Source: Plasmodium brasilianum
Lineage: Eukaryota; Apicomplexa; Aconoidasida; Haemosporida; Plasmodiidae
Length of the DNA: 64,000 bases
Direction of reading: 5' to 3'
NCBI RefSeq assembly: GCF_023973825.1
Contig: NC_090125.1
Location: 1,630,428-1,694,427 of the forward strand
Both the position numbers and the translations under genes were made by a program. Positions 1 to 12,000 of the stretch are shown here, one piece after another. Below the pieces are notes generated by a model that saw only the letters and a list, made by a program, of their open reading frames with translations, had not been told where the DNA came from and ran no database searches. Positions within the stretch are counted from its first letter, which is position 1, and every line of letters begins with the position of its first letter.

Positions 1-31
1 TACATGTACCACTGCCCGATGAAAGATTCAA

Positions 32-3000
32 ATGGACTTTATGAAAATATTTTATGAAATTTTGACAAATTCGAACATAAAAACAAATGAAAAGATAAGA
101 TCAGTATATGAGGCAATCCAACAAAATGAAAACATGAAAAGTATGTTGAAGGATGATATTAATAATAGTTTAAGTTGGTTGTATGAAAGTAACGAGGAAA
201 TGAAACAGAGTAACTCGAATTCTTCAAATAACGCCAACAATTCTGAGGAACACATTATTTGTGAAATGAAAACAGGCTCAGGAAAATCTCTAACTATGTT
301 AACTCCTCTTATCTACTGGTTAGATCCAAATAAAATGAACGACATTTGTTAATGAGCTCTTAAGGATAGAGATATGTTGTAACATGTTCATCCTAAACGA
401 ATATGTGAGCACGTGTATGCTTTTAGACCCGACTAATTTTTCGCCTCCGCGTTCACATGTATATGTGTAAGCACATACATAATTACATTACATGCCCCGA
501 TACATGATGCTTCTTTTTTTTTTTTTTTAATGCACCTCAAGGCTTTTCAAGCATAAATTCGACTTGTTTCTCATGAAGGAGAATGTCCAACTGAAGAAAG
601 AGGGTATCGACTAAAGCGTTTCTTACTCAACAGATACACCATTCATCCGATGCATTTCTCATCAAATACACCTACTACCCCGTACCTTCTACACGTCTTT
701 CCCTTTTCTTAGAGCCCGAATGGATCAAGGAAAGCATAATGGAAAAATTGCTGGAAAAGTACACACATAACTTAAACATGCAGAACAAAAAAAAAGACAT
801 ATATTTAAACATTTTAAATAAATATTTTTCCTTTGATGAGGATAAAATATTATTGAAGGAAAATGTAACAGTAGAAAAGAAAAAGGTCGACATAGAACAG
901 ACCCATACGAATGATGAGTTTCCTATGGCACACAAAGGTAATAACTGGGAAATATAATAAGATAACAAAAAGAGGACTAACTGATTGACTCATCGAACGA
1001 GGACTAACTGATTAACTGATCGAATTGACAAAACATCTTACAGTGTGTTATAAGCGTGCGCGTAACGCTTTCACATTAAGCACAGTCTTATGCATGTGTG
1101 AACATATTCAAATATTATTTCTTTAATTGTTTAGATGAAGACCTCCTGAGCGATTGTTCTGTTGAGGGAAAGACCAAAAAACAAGTGAGCACAAATGAGT
1201 GAATGAAGGAAGACAAGAAAGAATGAGGGGAGTGGTAGAAAGAATGAGGGGAGTGGTAGAAAGAATGAGGGGAGTGGTAGAAAGAATGAGGGGAGTGGTA
1301 GAAAGAATGAGGGGAGTGGTAGAAAGAATGAGGGGAGTGGTAGAAAGAATGAGGGGAGTGGTAGAAAGAATGAGAGGAGTGGTAGAAAGAATGAGAAAAA
1401 AAAAAATAAAATAATAAAAATAATAATAATATAAATGAGGAAGATTTTTTTTTTCATTTTTCTCTTGTTTTCCAAATTTAACGTAACTACGATCGGACTT
1501 CTTCCTCTTTCAGATCTTTATCTGCAGCAGAACCCAGTCGCAGCTAAATCAATACTTCCTCGAGTTAAAAAAAATTGAAAAAAAAATAAAAAAAGATTTT
1601 TCCATAAATATGATTATAATTGGGAGTAGGAAACACCTGTGCATAAACGAGGTAGGGGGTGAGAGAGAGGTGGACCAAAGGAAAAGCAAAAAAAAAAAAA
1701 AAATAAATAATAAAAAATGGAAAAATGACAAAACTACAAAATGGAAAAATAAAAAAAGTACAAAAGAACAAAAGTACAAAAGAACAAAAGTACAAAAGAA
1801 CAAAAGAACAAAAGAACAAAAGAAAATACAATATGATTCCATAAGACTCGGTGTGCAATAACAAATGAATGAAAAAGAAAGATACCCTGAGAGGCCAGAA
1901 GCGCCTTGCGCATCTCTGACATCAACGAAACGATGCCATCATAAATAGCAGAATGTCTCTTACTCCATTTTATGTTCCTTTTTAGGATTTTTTAAAAAAT
2001 TGTCGAAACCTGAACGAGCTAAATGACTACTGCAGAAACGGTCGATGTAAGTATAAAGAAATTTTCAACGAAAAAATGATAGAAAAAAAAAAAAAAAAAG
2101 CAAAAAAAAAAAAAGCAATTTTTTATAGTTCGTCCTCCAGCAATAGCAATTGCGGAAGTAGTTGTAGTAGTAGTGAAGAGAAAGAACAGAAAAGAATAAA
2201 TAACTACAGCCTGGTAACAAAATTAATAAATACAAAAAATGTTAATATGAACGAGATAAAAAATATATGTAGGAATGAAAAGATTCAAGTATGTCCTTAC
2301 TATTTAAGTAAGGAAAATATAAAAAATGCAGATATTGTTTTACTACCATATATTTGTATATTAAATGAACAAGTCAGGAAAAACTTAAAAATAAATATAA
2401 AAAATAATATAGTTATATTTGATGAGTCACAAAATATTATAGAGAATATAAATGACTCAAATTCTATAGCTATCGAAAATCATCATATACTTTTTTGTAA
2501 ATTAATATTAAAAGAGTATATAGACAAATATGAAAATATTCTAAATAACAATAATATTGTAATGATTAAGCAGCTTATTATTTACTGCAATATGCTCATA
2601 TATTCATTTACATCAATACAAGAAGACATCATGACTGTGAGTAAATTTACCATCTTGTCGAAAGTAGACGCACTCAATCTAAACAATATTTCTTCTTTTT
2701 TGAATGACTCCCCATTTTGTAGAAGAATCAAAATATTTTCAGAGATGCACATGAGGGAGTACATGGGGAAGTGTTCACGTAAAAGAGGTAGCAAACACAA
2801 CAATAGAAGCACCACTGATAGTGTTAGTAGCATTGCAAATACACGCGATACTTCCTTTATCACTGCACACTCTTCGTCCATTTACCTACTAAGCGAATTC
2901 ACAAATAAGCTCATACGGTCAAACAAATATGACTACGTGCATATTAGCAAGGGGAAAGAAGGCAGTGCAGAGGATGGAGAAAAGGTATCATCACCCAAGG

Positions 3001-4694
3001 ATGATATTATGGGCGAACGGGGGGGGGGGGAAAATAAAAACAAAAAAAGACATGATGACACTGGAGAAAATTCAGATGGGGGTAAGAAAAGAAAAATGAG
3101 TCATTTAAAAAATTGTAAAGAAAATGATATGAACAGTCAGGAAAAAAAAAATTACACATGTAAATGTAATGAAAATGATATGAACAGTCAGGAAAAAAAA
3201 AATTACACATGTAAATGTAATGAAAATAGTATGAACAGTCAGGAAAAAAAAAATTACACATGTACATACGAAGAATCAGATGATAATATACAGAAATTAT
3301 TTGAAGACCTCTTAACAAATAATAATAAGACCGAACTATTTCGAAAAATAGAACTAATAAGTGTAAGTGCGTGCAATAACTTTCAGCATATAACTAAAGA
3401 ATGTAGTAATGTAATCCTTATTGGTGGTACTTTACAACCTTTAGAAGAGTTCTTATTACTTTTTTTAAATGAACAAAAAAAAAAAATAAAAATATATTCC
3501 TCTGATTATATATTTAAAAAGGAAAATGTATTTTCAAGAATAATCTCAACTAACTTATTAACATATGAATACATTGATAATACTTTTAAAAACAGGTTTA
3601 AGAAAATCCACTTGCTTAATTTAGCATTGCAAATATACTTCTTAACTGTACATGTGAAATATGGAAATATTGTCTTCTTTTCCTCATACAGTTTTTTAAG
3701 AGAATTTATTTCTTTTTTAAATAATGAAGGCAGATATGTGTTAAACGAAATGAAAAAAAAAAAATATATTTTTTTTGAAAAAAAAAATGATTACACTGTT
3801 TTAAATGAATACATGCAAAGTATACAAAAAGTAAAAGATCATCATCAATCAATGATGACCAAAAATGGTTGTATCCTATTCTGTGTAATGAATGCAAAAT
3901 TAAGTGAAGGAATCAATTTTCATGATGAAATCTGTAGAAATATATTAATTATAGGTATACCTTTTTTCAAGCATGAAAGAAGTACAACAAACCCCAGCAA
4001 GTTTACCCTAGACAAAAATACCCTTGTCTTGAATTACTATAAGGAATACTCCAGGGAAATGCTAGAAGGCGATAGTGATATCCCTGCAAACAAAGCCGAG
4101 GACAGACAGTTAATATTACGTAGGGGAAAAATTAAATAAACAGTACTGCATTAGGTCTTTCTTTCCCTTTTTTTTTTTTTTTTTTTTTTATGTGTTATCA
4201 TGTTATTATAATTCCTGTGTACTTTCATCACTGCATATTTATCATTTATGTGTACTTATGTCACAATATGTTTATCTTTCCCCACTTCCTTTTCAGCAGA
4301 GGAAATTAGCGAGATGTGCAGGACGTACGAGTTGAAATACGCAATGAAGATAATAAACCAATGTATAGGTAGAAGCCTAAGACATACGAATGACTTTTCT
4401 TCCTATTTTTTCCTTGATTATAGATTTACAAAAAAAGAATTTTTTGATAATTTCCCTTCATTTATCAAAACGCATTTAAACAATATGAAAAATATACCTG
4501 TTGTCGATCAGAGGAATGAAACATTTTTAAAAGAGAAAAATTTTTTTTTTAATATATACGATGATATTATGAAATATTATAAAACAAATTTTCCTAACCT
4601 ACCATTTGCAGATATCAGCGAAACACATTTGAATAACTTTGTAAATGATTTGTTTCGTCTTAACGAATTTCACGAAAAAATGAAAAATGCATGA
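32..4694 (+). CDS. CHL1: CHL1/DDX11-type FeS DNA helicase (RAD3/XPD family)
   Basis: Superfamily 2 helicase of the RAD3/XPD class, known for sister-chromatid cohesion and unwinding of replication-linked DNA structures in the nucleus. Inferred exons 32-318, 542-603, 713-937, 1135-1184, 1514-1651, 1986-4119 and 4297-4694 join in consistent phase to 1,097 residues. Visible motifs: IQMDFM resembling the Q motif, Walker A TGSGKS (about residues 81-86), motif Ia CSRTQSQL, four-cysteine FeS region (LCIN, NC, C-x3-C, CPYY), DEAH-like box reading DESQ, motif V NAKLSEGINF and motif VI QCIGRSLRH. The fourth Cys is followed by the typical LLPY stretch. The family usually has DEAH, so DESQ is unusual. A Lys/Asn/Cys-rich insertion near 2770-3290 carries three copies of a 17-residue repeat. 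An AG at 24-25 directly before the IQ codons suggests a short exon left of the window, so the 5' end is uncertain. Confidence 0.88.
1205..1395 (+). repeat. 21-bp tandem repeat in CHL1 intron 4
   Basis: About eight to nine copies of a 21-bp unit containing GAATGAGGGGAGTGGTAGA lie inside the inferred intron 1185-1513. The unit is a multiple of three and is open in at least one frame on each strand (RMRGVVE forward, LPSFFLP reverse), so it mimics coding sequence. The flanking splice sites, and the exact match to helicase motif Ia just downstream, argue that it is intronic. Confidence 0.85.
1735..1830 (+). repeat. ACAAAAG-type microsatellite in CHL1 intron 5
   Basis: Degenerate tandem copies of ACAAAAGA and ACAAAAGT fill the middle of the intron between exons 1514-1651 and 1986-4119. 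There is no coding potential beyond lysine and threonine runs. Confidence 0.7.
3115..3265 (+). repeat. 51-bp coding repeat in CHL1
   Basis: Three near-identical 51-bp units encode a 17-residue block of the form NENDMNSQEKKNYTCKC. They lie inside the lineage-specific insertion between the helicase core halves. Each unit adds cysteines (TCKC), which is unusual for Plasmodium low-complexity inserts. Confidence 0.85.
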
Positions 4695-5596
4695 ATGGTG
4701 GAAGCCTCCTCGTCATAGGCATTAAATTGTATCAGTTGCTCATTCGTTTTTTTCTTACATTTTGTTTTCCATGCTCCCATATTATCTCCTTTTTGTTCGC
4801 GTTTCGTCCGCTTTTTGCTTCTCTGTTTGACCTTTCTCAACATTGCTAAATTGAAGCCGTTTTAGTTGTCGAATTTTAATAAGTTGAAAGAAGGTGTACA
4901 AAACAAAAGAAAAATATAAAATAAAAATAAACAAATGAACAAATAAACATACTAACAAAATAAGAAATATACAGACAAACAAATTAAGAAATATACATAC
5001 TAACAAAATAAGAAATATACAGACAAACAAATTAAGAAATATACATACTAACAAAATAAGAAATATACAGACAAACAAATTAAGAAATATACATACTAAC
5101 AAAATAAGAAATATACAGACAAACAAATTAAGAAATATACATACAAACAAATTAAAAAATAAACATATAAATAGAACAAATAAAGTGGCCTATAATTATG
5201 AGTGCGTAAATTAAACTAACAGCTGAAAATTCAGAATTATTCCCACGTACCTACAAACATATTGGTATTTAGCAGAATGCGAAAGACGCAATTGACCTGC
5301 ACGTGTATAAATTAAAATGAAATTTCGTTTTCTATTATTTTTCATCATTCGTCAAGTTTTTTACGTAATTTTTTAATTTCATGTTTTATGTCATTTTCTA
5401 CGTCATTTTTCGCTCAATTTTTTTTAGTTCATTTTGCTGCATTTTTAATTTTAATTTTTTTTTTTTTTTTTTTTTTTTGTATATAGTTTCACATAGTCAG
5501 GGTGAGTGCAACTCTGAATATAATTCCACGGAACAAAAGGAGGTATATCCTCCGTTCGGACCAATACCTCCCAAACATTACATAGTCACTTGGTCT
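4695..5596. other. Intergenic, convergent 3' ends, with a 48-bp tandem repeat
   Basis: This stretch lies between the stop codons of CHL1 and the PRELI gene. About four copies of a 48-bp unit made of two related 24-bp halves (AACAAATTAAGAAATATACA and ACAAAATAAGAAATATACAG types) occupy about 4955-5150. The reverse strand reads through as a Leu/Phe/Val/Cys repeat ORF that I regard as spurious. I see no gene here. Confidence 0.75.
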
Positions 5597-7255
5597 TCAT
5601 TTTTTATTTTTTTCCAGCTTTTCTATATATATTTCACTATTATTAATGTGTATGCTGTCATTTATAGTTTTTTTAATGGTATCATTCATTATGTTTATCC
5701 CTTGCTTGCTTTTTTCTTTTATTGTGTTTATTATTGTCTGCGAGAAGTCAACATGAAATATGGAACAAGCAGTATATGTATTTCAACACACTGCACACAT
5801 ATACGGTACATACATACACACCCACATACACACCCACATATACACCCACATACACACCCACATACACACCCACATACACACCCACATACACACCCACATA
5901 CACACCCACATACACACCCACATACACACCTACATACATACGCACACAAACTTAAAATATTTTTTTTCTTTTTTTTAATTTACGTTTTCCACAAGGTTTT
6001 TCATATACCCAAGGCCTTTAATGTTTAGAGTTGTAACCTGCTTGTAATAAGTTTGATTCACTGCAATGAAAATGAAAAAAGGGGAAATATATATTTCCAT
6101 AAAATTGAATACGTACACGTACGCCAATATACATATATACACAAACATACAATACCCATATACATACACAAGTATACACACGTACATACAATATGTGTCT
6201 GTGCGTTACTACGCTATGCCTCGTCGTACCATCATTGTCCTTTTGAAAGTACACGCATTCCTCTGATATATTAATTAAAGGATTTAAGGTATAATTGACG
6301 GTGTTTACTGTCAGTTTTTTCTCTCTTAAGTTGATAATAATTTCCTCAAGAGCTAGCCCTTTGCCATCAATGTTAAAGAGGTTTTCTATTTTAAATTGGG
6401 AAAAAAGAAAATAAAAATAAAGGAAATTGAAACATAATAAAACTAAATAAAACGAAGCAGCAAACGAAATAAAACGAAAAGACAAACGAAATAAAAAATG
6501 GTGCGACAAATTACGCCTGAACAGTGCAGGCATGTTGAGAGACACACGTAAATAATTACGTGGAGAAAATAAAATAATATAAAAAAAGTAAAAAAAAAGA
6601 GAATCCTATTAAATTATAAAGTATAATTATTACTAAATATGTTAGGTATATAATACTGAAGGTGAATGATCCTTTTCAATTTCAATGTTTTCTCATTTGT
6701 ATCAATGCTCCTACCAATAACATCAATATTCTTTATATGCTTCTGAACGCTATTCGGATATTTCAACCAAAATGCAGACTAGTTAATATTGTTTAAAGAA
6801 AAAAAAAAATAATAATAATAGAAAAAATAGAAAAAAAAGAAAAAAAAGAAAAAAAAAGGAAAGAAATATATTTCGTGTGTTACTATCATCTTACATGCAG
6901 AAGGACCACAACATTTCACTCAAACGTGAAATAAGCAAAAATAGGTGAAATAGGCCGTAAACATCTTTAAAAGGAAAATGTACGTATGTATGTATGTACG
7001 TATGTATGTATGTATGTATGTATGTATGTATGTATGTATGTATGTATGTATGTATGTATGTATGTATGTATGTATGTATGTATGTATGTATGTATGTATG
7101 TATGTATGTATGTATATTAATGCAAAAGTTAAAGTACAATTTGTTATCAGCTCATTTATTATTCACTCGTTCATGTACTTTTTTACAATAAAACAACTTA
7201 CTGTAACTGTGTCCCAGTCATATTGGTACTTGTGCTCTTGTTCGAAAAGTTTCAT
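5597..7255 (-). CDS. PRELI/MSF1-domain protein, SLMO (PRELID3)-like
   Basis: Intermembrane-space lipid-transfer family (Ups/PRELI/SLMO), known for moving phosphatidic acid or phosphatidylserine between mitochondrial membranes. I reconstructed five exons on the reverse strand: 7255-7202, 6778-6634, 6385-6230, 6060-5984 and 5737-5597. Phases close exactly to 573 bases, or 190 residues, close to the usual family length of about 190. The start MKLFEQEHKY and following WDTVTSAFWLKYPN match the conserved N-terminal strand and W-x-TV-x(n)-KYPN signature, followed by IDVIGRSID, as in the family's DVL-R-x-D. The exon 4 segment TLNIKGLGYM aligns with the late strand and helix turn. Introns 1 and 4 are packed with microsatellites, which is why no long ORF is seen. 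The partner would be a TRIAP1/Mdm35-type protein, not found here. Confidence 0.85.
5813..5946 (+). repeat. 12-bp CACATACACACC array in PRELI intron 4
   Basis: About ten tandem copies of CACATACACACC lie within the inferred intron 5983-5738. The forward His/Thr and reverse Val/Cys/Gly reading frames across the array are artefacts of the 12-bp period. Confidence 0.9.
6977..7114 (+). repeat. (TATG)n microsatellite in PRELI intron 1
   Basis: About 35 copies of TATG with two early TACG variants lie in the first intron (7201-6779) of the reverse-strand PRELI gene. The forward Met-Tyr-Val-Cys reading frame is spurious. Confidence 0.92.
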
Positions 7256-8699
7256 TTCTTTACTGAAATTTCTTTTCTTAAGATGAAATAAACTTTCGAA
7301 GGGGATGACGAAAAAATGGAAAAGAGAAAAAAGAGGAGGAAAAGAATATACGCAAATAACGAGACAGAAACAGAAACAGAAACAGAAACAGAAACAAAAA
7401 ATAAAAAAAAATACAAAAAAGAAAGCAAAAGGCGTAAAGCAAAAAGCGCAGAACACAAAAAAGGCAGAGCGCAAAATACGTGTACGGTTAAGTATCATTA
7501 CACACTATAAGCTATTGCTCACCATTCTGTACATCCTAATTTTTATTTTTTCGTAAAAAACAAATATATATATATATATAATATATATGAATTAAAAAAA
7601 TATAATTTTTATTTTTTTATTAGTATTACGCAAACCTCTTAGTAATTCAGTATTCCCCCCAATTTTTTTTTTTTTTTTTTTTATATTTATTTTAAATTTA
7701 ATATATATATATTTTTTTTTTTTTGTCGTTGTTGGTGCCATTTGTAATGTCGATTGATATTTGCTTTGTGTGCCTGAACTTGTACAAAAACTTGCACTAT
7801 GTATGTATTTTGATTTGCACGTACTCTAGCATAAACGAAATAAAATGATAGTAATTTCAAGCGTTTACCGAATAAATTTTACCTCAAAAAAAAAAAAAAA
7901 AAAAAAAAATGGTAACAGATTAAGTAAATATTATATGTGGTAGTGTTCCTTATTAACCCAAAATTACTTCTTCTCATTTCTGACTTTTACATCTCGGTTT
8001 GCATCCCCCTTTTTGATATTTTACCATTTTGCAGTTTTACTTTTTTGTAATTGTTTTTCTTTTTTATGAGCCACCGTCTTTTTTTTTTTTTTAATCTCAA
8101 GTCTTTGAGTTACAATTTTTCTGTGCATATTTCTATGTGTGATAAAAAAAAAAAAAAAAAAAAAATGAAAATAATCGTTGCATCATATCCTTTTTTTTCA
8201 GTGTTGTATATTTTCCCGCATTATTTATTATTTGATGAAAATTTTGAACTGTTCGAGGTTATGTGAAACATGAATCTTCATCATAACATAAATATTCACT
8301 TCAAAACTTTGCCAGGCCGTAATGGTTTCAGAATAACCCGGTCTTACTCATTACATGTATATATGGACACATACAAATTTTGTGTATGTAAGTATGCATT
8401 TGTTCACATATGAACTTGTTAGTGTGCAGGCTCTGTAAATCCTTTTGAGGATGCAATACCTTTTATAAATGACATTGTATTGCTTTTAAAAATGTTAATT
8501 AAACGAAAGGCCGCCTACCCTTTTGATCCTTATTCGTTCAATTGTTCTACATATGCTTCTATTTCTATTTCTATTTCTTTTTTTTTCTTTTCTTCTTTTT
8601 TCCAGGGCTTACATAATAAACAATTTGTTTTCCTTTGTTCTAATCATTTCGGGAAACCGCCATTTTGCATATACTTAGCCTGATATGCTCACGAGATAT

Positions 8700-8733
<34 letters not shown>

Positions 8734-8769
8734 TTGGCCTGTAATATTGTGTACAATCTGAAGCTATTT

Positions 8770-8808
<39 letters not shown>

Positions 8809-9096
8809 TTAAAATGAATGATATACCTTTCTTCCCTTTTTCTTATGTATGCGATTTTTTTTTTTTTTTTTGTTCGTTAAAAAATATATATTTCTATATT
8901 TACCCCATGTAGAGTTAATACAGAGTTATATGTAATGATAAGTATGTTTTTTGTTTCTTGTTTTTTCACTTCCTTTATTTTCCCATCTTTTACATCTCTC
9001 TATTTTTTTTTTTTTTTTTTTTTTTTTTTATGCAGAGATCTCGTTTAACATTTCCGCACTGTAGTAGTTACACTGTATTATTGTTGATTAAAAAAG
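7256..9096. other. Divergent intergenic region with unresolved possible exons
   Basis: This 1.8-kb gap lies between the divergent PRELI and VPS13 starts. Most of it is poly-T, poly-A and TA tracts, and it contains an (ACAGAA)n run at about 7361-7397. The part from about 8165 to 8690 is less biased and has exon-like pieces on both strands. The forward piece from about 8430 opens after CAG and reads through NPFEDAIPFINDIV; another starts MKIIVASYPF at 8165. The reverse pieces read MIRTKENKLF and VILKPLRPGK. I could not join either set into a phase-consistent gene or recognise a family. Confidence 0.4.
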
Positions 9097-12000
9097 ATGA
9101 GTAACGTGTTAGCAAATGTGTTGAAAAATACGAAATTTTATTTAGATAAAATCAACTTCAGTCTCATCTTTTTTCCGAGTTTGCTTATTTATAACATCCC
9201 GCTAAAAAATATCGAAATAAGAAACATATATTTCGAAATCGAGTTCATTAAACAAGTAATTAATTTTTTCACAAAAAAAAAAAATAAAAAGATTGAAAAA
9301 AATCCAAAAAAAAGGCTAGAAAAAAAAAAAAAAATATGTATTACTTCTGTAATATTATCATTAGACTTAGAAGACTACGAAACTTATAACTCCTATTACA
9401 GCATTTACTTGAGATTGATAAAAGGTAATGTTACGAACAAATTAATATACACTATTTGTTTGAAAATATCTGTTTTCTTTTTAAAAATAATCTTAAAATA
9501 TTATTATATAAGCATTAAAAAAATTGATATAAAAATATATTATAATCATAAACATAGACACAGTAAATATTGTAATAATGGAAAAAACATATCCAGGGGT
9601 AAGAGCTCCTATGACTTGATATTTAAAAACATTAATATTGTACATGATGGTTATGCGAGGAGATCGAATAAAGAAAATGAAAAAACAAAAAAAAAAAAAA
9701 AAAATGGACAATACTTACGCGAAAGTCTAACCCAGTTGGTGCCTGTTCATCAGGTTAACGATATTGTTCTTGGTAGTGTTAGCCAAAATGTTAGTAACTA
9801 CTCCTGTAAAGGGAAGAATGACAAGGAGTGGAAATCTGAAACGCTTGATGGTTATGTTTTCTCATGCAAAAGTATTGAGCTGAAAAAAGAGAACAACAAG
9901 AGTATTTCAGTTTTTATTAAAAATATATTTTTTTTTATTAAGGAAAAAAAAATATTCATTCCCATTTTTTTTATTAACATAAAAATGTGCGAATTGAAGG
10001 AAATATTTTTCCTAATACATAAAAGTAGAAGAAAAATTAGAAGAGATAATTTCGTAAGAGATTTAATATATGCTGTTAAATTGCAGAATATAAGGAATTC
10101 CCACATTGGTAGTAATGGTAAATATGATGATATTGATTACGGCTTTTTATACTCAAATATTTACTTTTGCATGAACAGGTTATTTGTTAATGTTCATTTG
10201 GAGAATAATATTACTATAAAGAATGAAGTAGGCAATTTATTTTTTTCCATTCAGAGGAGGGAAGAAAGTGGGACTGGGAATGCAGCTGATGACGGTAATG
10301 GTAAAGCAGGGGATAGTGGCAGTGATGATCTCAACTGCTACAAAACTCGCCCAAGTGCCTATTACTTGCGTAATAAAATCCAGCTGTTTTTTAACTTTTT
10401 CCTGTCTTGTTCAGAAAAAAATTTAATTTCAGTTAGCTCTCCAAATAAGGATAAATTTAAAAAAAATATCTCCATAAAAAGCAAAATGGACAAATGTGAG
10501 AGAAAATATACTTTAAAGAATATGCATGTAGCTTACAATAAATTTAATTTAATTAAAGTAGAGAAAATAAATTTTTTTTTTGAAAAATATGACTGTAAAA
10601 ATTATTTAATTTTAAATAACTGCTCCATCATTTTGGAAATGGTAGAAAGTATAGACACGTACAATATAATAAAAGAGGATTTCTTTTCTGAATGGAGTGA
10701 TAATGAAATAAATGAAAGAATATTTCCGTTAAGTATGGGAAAAAGAAGTGTAAAAGTGGAAAATCAGGGATATGATAGAAGCAGTATTTGTTATGTGTGT
10801 ATTAAAAATGTATTCATTTACCTTAATAAAAATATGGATAAGTTTAAGCTATTATATGAAAAAGCCGTGTTAGTGAGTAGGGAAAAAGGCACATTGTCTT
10901 ATGACAGTAAAACTACTTTAACTAATCGGGAGGAAATAATAAAAATTGAAATTAAACAAATATATAATTATAAACAGGAAAATGGATACCGTCCAAGTGG
11001 TACAAAGGTTGACACAGTTCCATGTAAAGATAACGAAAATGATGCTAAAAGGAGGAGCAAGTGCAGAGCAAGTGTACTTCCTTCTTACCAAAACAGTAAC
11101 ATGTACAACGTTATAGAATCGCATGAATCATATCTTTTTCTGAGCGATGTTATTATCAGCAGTGTCTACTCTGAACACAATGTTGTGTATACATATGCAT
11201 TAAACGATAAGGTGAACATAGTTTTGAAAGAGAAGCAGGAGAAACCAGGAGAAAGTGTTATGATAATTGTCTATTTAAATAACACCTCATGGAATTTATC
11301 ACCTGAACATATCAGCTTTTTTTATTACATGTTCTCTCTTTATTGTTTGCGTATAAGAAAGAAAATGTATTTTGTTAAAAACCCCTTGAGAAGGAAGTTT
11401 AAACGGATGAGTGAAATGGGTAGGATGAACTCTCCCTTTGTTGTAAGCGTTATAGGCATCAACTGTAATGTTAATTTGTTCTGTCTATCCCCTCACTTCG
11501 ATGTGCTTAGAGGCAGTTTCAACAGCTCAATTAATCAGAACAACGCTGGGAGTAACATAACCAGCTTCGATCGAAGTGGTGAAGATGCTAAGGGGATGAG
11601 GAAAAGAAAGAAAGAAAAATTAACACACATAAAGATTTCTCTCAATTTTAAATACATTTTAAAAATACGTTCAGGACATGCTAAATCTAATGAAGCGTTT
11701 AAAGAAAAGAAAGTGAACACTCTGTATGATAACTACTTCTTTCTGAGCAATGTACAGGTGCAGACAAATGCATTCACCAATATACTTCGGCATATATGCA
11801 CATTTGAAAGGAAAAAAGAAAGAGGAAAAAATAGTAAAAACAAGAGAAGAAAAGGCACTATGTGCAAAAATTATGATATAATCATAAAAATTAAAGACAA
11901 GAAAGTATATGTAGACATTGTAAATAAGGCAAGAATTATATTTATAAATTTTATTATGTATCAGGTGTATCTAGCTATTAGGAGAATAATCTATCTAGGT

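Noticed and set aside
5381..6028. Forward 215-codon ORF with His/Thr repeats
   Set aside because: It lies antisense to PRELI exons 4 and 5 and the CACATACACACC intron array; the reverse-strand gene explains the conserved sequence.
6018..6545. Single reverse-strand ORF as a stand-alone gene
   Set aside because: It is PRELI exon 3 read through into flanking introns; the spliced model fits the family better.
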